14,372 bases of DNA, from NCBI GenBank assembly GCA_038247995.1, contig JBBRUG010000143.1, forward strand, positions 1-14,372. Direction: 5' to 3'. How positions within the stretch are numbered: position 1 is the stretch's first letter; every line of letters starts with the position of its first letter. The DNA comes from JBBRUG01 sp038247995 (GTDB lineage Bacteria; Chloroflexota; Chloroflexia; Chloroflexales; Chloroflexaceae). This document shows positions 12,902-14,372 of this stretch, piece after piece. The notes under the pieces are model-generated. The model ran no database searches, was not told where the DNA came from, and saw only the letters and a program-made list of their open reading frames with translations. The translations under genes were made by a program, and so were the position numbers.

Positions 12902-13108
12902 CCCGCACCGCGAGCCTTCATCCCAGCTCAGGTTTCATCGTAAGTTCAGCCGAACGGCCGGAGTAGCGCCGCGCTTGGATCGCAGGTTGCGCGAGTCGCG
13001 GCCCCTGCGCGTGCCGGGCGATGCGTACCGTTTGGAAAACTCGGTGCGGCTCAGTGATCCTAACCGGGACCGATCGTGCAGCAGATTTCTTTTTCTGGAG
13101 CAGCAACC

Positions 13109-13585
13109 ATGGATTGGCTAACGCGAGAACGACCGAAGGTGGGGCGCGTAGGTTGCGCCTGGGTGATCCGACGCTTCATCGACTCCGAGGCCCAATTTCA
13201 CTTTGCCTCTGGTGCGCAGCTTGAAGCGGAAGCGGCCAGAATCGGTGCAACTATCTATCATGTTCCCGGCTCAACCCTGAGCCGACGAGGCGACTCGGCG
13301 TCGTTTGAGGTGACCTGCCAGGAGTATGGATTAACCGAGCGTGACCCGGCACTGGTATTGTTGTGCCGGATCGTCAACACTGCCGATATTCCGCGCGGCC
13401 CAACCCAGGAGCCCGAAGGCCCCGGTTTACGTGCCATAATCGATGGCTTGTTGTTTGTGGAAGCGGCCGATCAGGTGGTGCTCGATCAAGGCGGGCGCGT
13501 GTTTGAGGCGCTCTATGCCTACTGCGCCGACCAGGTTCGCCGGAGGGGATCTGCCGCCGCAGGTACCGCTGATCAACCGCAATGA
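13109..13585 (+). CDS. Chromate resistance protein, ChrB C-terminal domain type
   Basis: The 158-aa protein matches the Chrome_Resist (ChrB C-terminal) family: RPKVGRVGCAWVIRRFID (residues 9-26 roughly; family form is RPKVDRIACPWLIRRFID), FEVTCQEYGL, LLCRIVNTADI, EGPGLRAIIDGL and VFEALYAYC. ChrB proteins are linked to chromate sensing or resistance, usually beside the ChrA transporter. No chrA is in the window, and this is the stand-alone C-terminal domain without the N-terminal half of full ChrB, so regulation of chrA cannot be assumed. The family's usual Asp in KVDR is Gly here. The start at ATG 13109 has GGAG 8 nt upstream; the longer reading from 13076 would translate the leader. It is the only plus-strand gene, convergent with the surface-protein gene. 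Confidence 0.87.
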   Translation: MDWLTRERPKVGRVGCAWVIRRFIDSEAQFHFASGAQLEAEAARIGATIYHVPGSTLSRRGDSASFEVTCQEYGLTERDPALVLLCRIVNTADIPRGPTQEPEGPGLRAIIDGLLFVEAADQVVLDQGGRVFEALYAYCADQVRRRGSAAAGTADQPQ

Positions 13586-13627
13586 CAGGCTCGAAGCGGC
13601 ACTGCGCCGAACTGATGGACGATGTAA

Positions 13628-13649
13628 GGGCGGACCCACGTGTCCGCCC
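13628..13649. terminator. GC-rich hairpin between convergent genes
   Basis: GGGCGGAC (13628-13635) pairs with GTCCGCCC (13642-13649) over a 6-nt loop, CCACGT. It lies 43 bp past the chromate-resistance stop and 37 bp past the stop of the opposing surface-protein gene, where a bidirectional terminator would be expected. No long T-run follows on either side. I recall similar GGGCG hairpins as common intergenic repeats in Chloroflexota. Confidence 0.6.
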
Positions 13650-13686
13650 CCGCCAACCCCTCAGCTGCAGCATGCTGCGCCCTGCC

Positions 13687-14372
13687 CTATACTCTCCGCC
13701 GCATCACATACGCCCCACCAAGCAGCAACCCGCCGAACAGCAATAACCACAACCACGCGCCGCCGCCCGACGCGCTCGTGTTCGGCAGGCTTGTCGGCAC
13801 TACCGCCGTGGGCGCCGGCTCTGTCGGCGAAACGCCCGCTGGTTCAGTTGTGGCTGTTGGCGTCATCTGTGCATCAGCCGTGGCCGTCTGCACAATCACC
13901 ACCGTGCGGCGCGGCGCCGGTGTGTTCGTCGGGAAAGGCGTATTGGTTGGCGTAGAGGAAGGCCGCGGGCGCGAAGTCGGTGCGGGCGCCTCATCAACCG
14001 GGTCGGTCGGCGTTGCGTCTGGTTCGACAACGCGAATAGGCGCCTGAGCCTGACGCGGCGCAACGGCATTCCCGTAGCGGTCGCGGGCGCCGCTCACCTC
14101 AGCCGTGTTTACGGCGGCTTCGATATCGCGCAGGGCGGTATAAACGGTTGTGATCCGAATCGTCTCGCCGGGCCGCAGCACGCCGCGTCCGGTGATCGCC
14201 AACAGGTCATCCCACACCAGCACACCGGCAGCGGCATCAACGCTGATCGGCGGCGGATCGGCGGAGACAAAGCCAATCGCAGCCGGGTTGTAGACATCGC
14301 GCAGCGGCAGGTTAGTAATGTCGATCAGGCTGTCATTCCGAATCTCAATGGTGAAGGTCATCGGCAAACCCG
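13687..14372 (-). CDS. Cell-surface protein, 3' part (truncated by the window edge)
   Basis: The reading frame is open to the right edge, so the true start lies outside the window; the TTG at 14367 is not taken as a start. The visible 228 residues begin with a DUF11/CARDB-like beta domain (MTFTIEIRNDSLIDITNLPL, GETIRITTVYTAL), which is usual in repeated-domain surface proteins. A Thr/Pro-rich stalk follows (PTNTPFPTNTPAP and similar), then SLPNTSASGGG, a hydrophobic helix (AWLWLLLFGGLLLGGAYV) and a basic tail MRRRV. This is a sortase-like cell-wall sorting signal, except that LPNT is followed by Ser, not Gly. It is an exported protein displayed on the cell surface; its partner or ligand is unknown. 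Confidence 0.83.
   Translation of the reverse strand, partial: GLPMTFTIEIRNDSLIDITNLPLRDVYNPAAIGFVSADPPPISVDAAAGVLVWDDLLAITGRGVLRPGETIRITTVYTALRDIEAAVNTAEVSGARDRYGNAVAPRQAQAPIRVVEPDATPTDPVDEAPAPTSRPRPSSTPTNTPFPTNTPAPRRTVVIVQTATADAQMTPTATTEPAGVSPTEPAPTAVVPTSLPNTSASGGGAWLWLLLFGGLLLGGAYVMRRRV

Noticed and set aside
12791..12927. Minus-strand frame of about 46 codons ending in NSDEFAEDLLGVLPER
   Set aside because: The end looks protein-like, but no ATG or GTG start and no ribosome binding site exist in the open stretch. It could be a remnant of a lost gene; the evidence is too thin to annotate it.
12885..13121. 78-codon plus-strand frame in the chromate-gene leader
   Set aside because: It has no ribosome binding site, is Arg-rich and shows no motif; its start would also fall upstream of the proposed -10 box.

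Overview
The window reads as G+C-rich chromosomal DNA from a Chloroflexota bacterium, probably of the Chloroflexus/Roseiflexus type. This rests on recognised protein families: a DUF5671 multi-repeat membrane protein, a secreted DUF5107 protein with an N-terminal 'RSWTWG / LVQYFDKARMEI / EPYW / FERRLLTY / EMGNVGRHY' module, an LVIVD beta-propeller ending in RLWLPLAAR, and a Thr/Pro-rich surface protein with a sortase-like tail. No search was run. Almost every gene is on the minus strand; the only convincing plus-strand gene is a chromate-resistance (ChrB-type) protein near the right end.

Left edge (1-660): a small gene of unknown function (70-420, minus) lies between a nested perfect palindrome (16-56) and a 132-bp element (521-652) with the anatomy of an integron attC site: R and L boxes, an unpaired spacer, one unpaired base in L'' and a long terminal loop. 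This is the most striking item. It suggests an integron-type gene cassette, or a lone attC without an integrase, joined to ordinary chromosome.

Envelope cluster (773-5480, minus): a membrane-anchored NTF2-like small protein, a 12-13-helix DUF5671-repeat protein and a secreted DUF5107 protein are closely spaced (gaps of 43 and 33 bp) and look like one operon. A perfect dyad (4962-4980) sits between the first two. Their joint job is unknown; the layout suggests an envelope or carbohydrate-related function.

Middle (5833-8760, minus): a secreted LVIVD-repeat beta-propeller and a short-chain dehydrogenase, in separate transcription contexts. Pepa cluster (8898-12565, minus): leucyl aminopeptidase, MBL-fold hydrolase, a YdjM/DUF457-like membrane protein and a second short-chain dehydrogenase form a tightly coupled four-gene operon. 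Overlaps are 11, 4 and 4 bp, apparently with a CTG start and a TTG start at CTGA and TTGA junctions. A good sigma-70-type promoter precedes the aminopeptidase.

Right edge: the plus-strand chromate-resistance gene (13109-13585) is flanked by two GC-rich hairpins and converges on the 3' part of a cell-surface protein gene cut by the window edge.

Across the window, most intergenic gaps carry short arrays of 7-nt or 8-nt words. Each locus has a different word and the period is very regular. They resemble the heptanucleotide STRR repeats known from cyanobacteria, and some run into the ends of genes or into ribosome binding sites.
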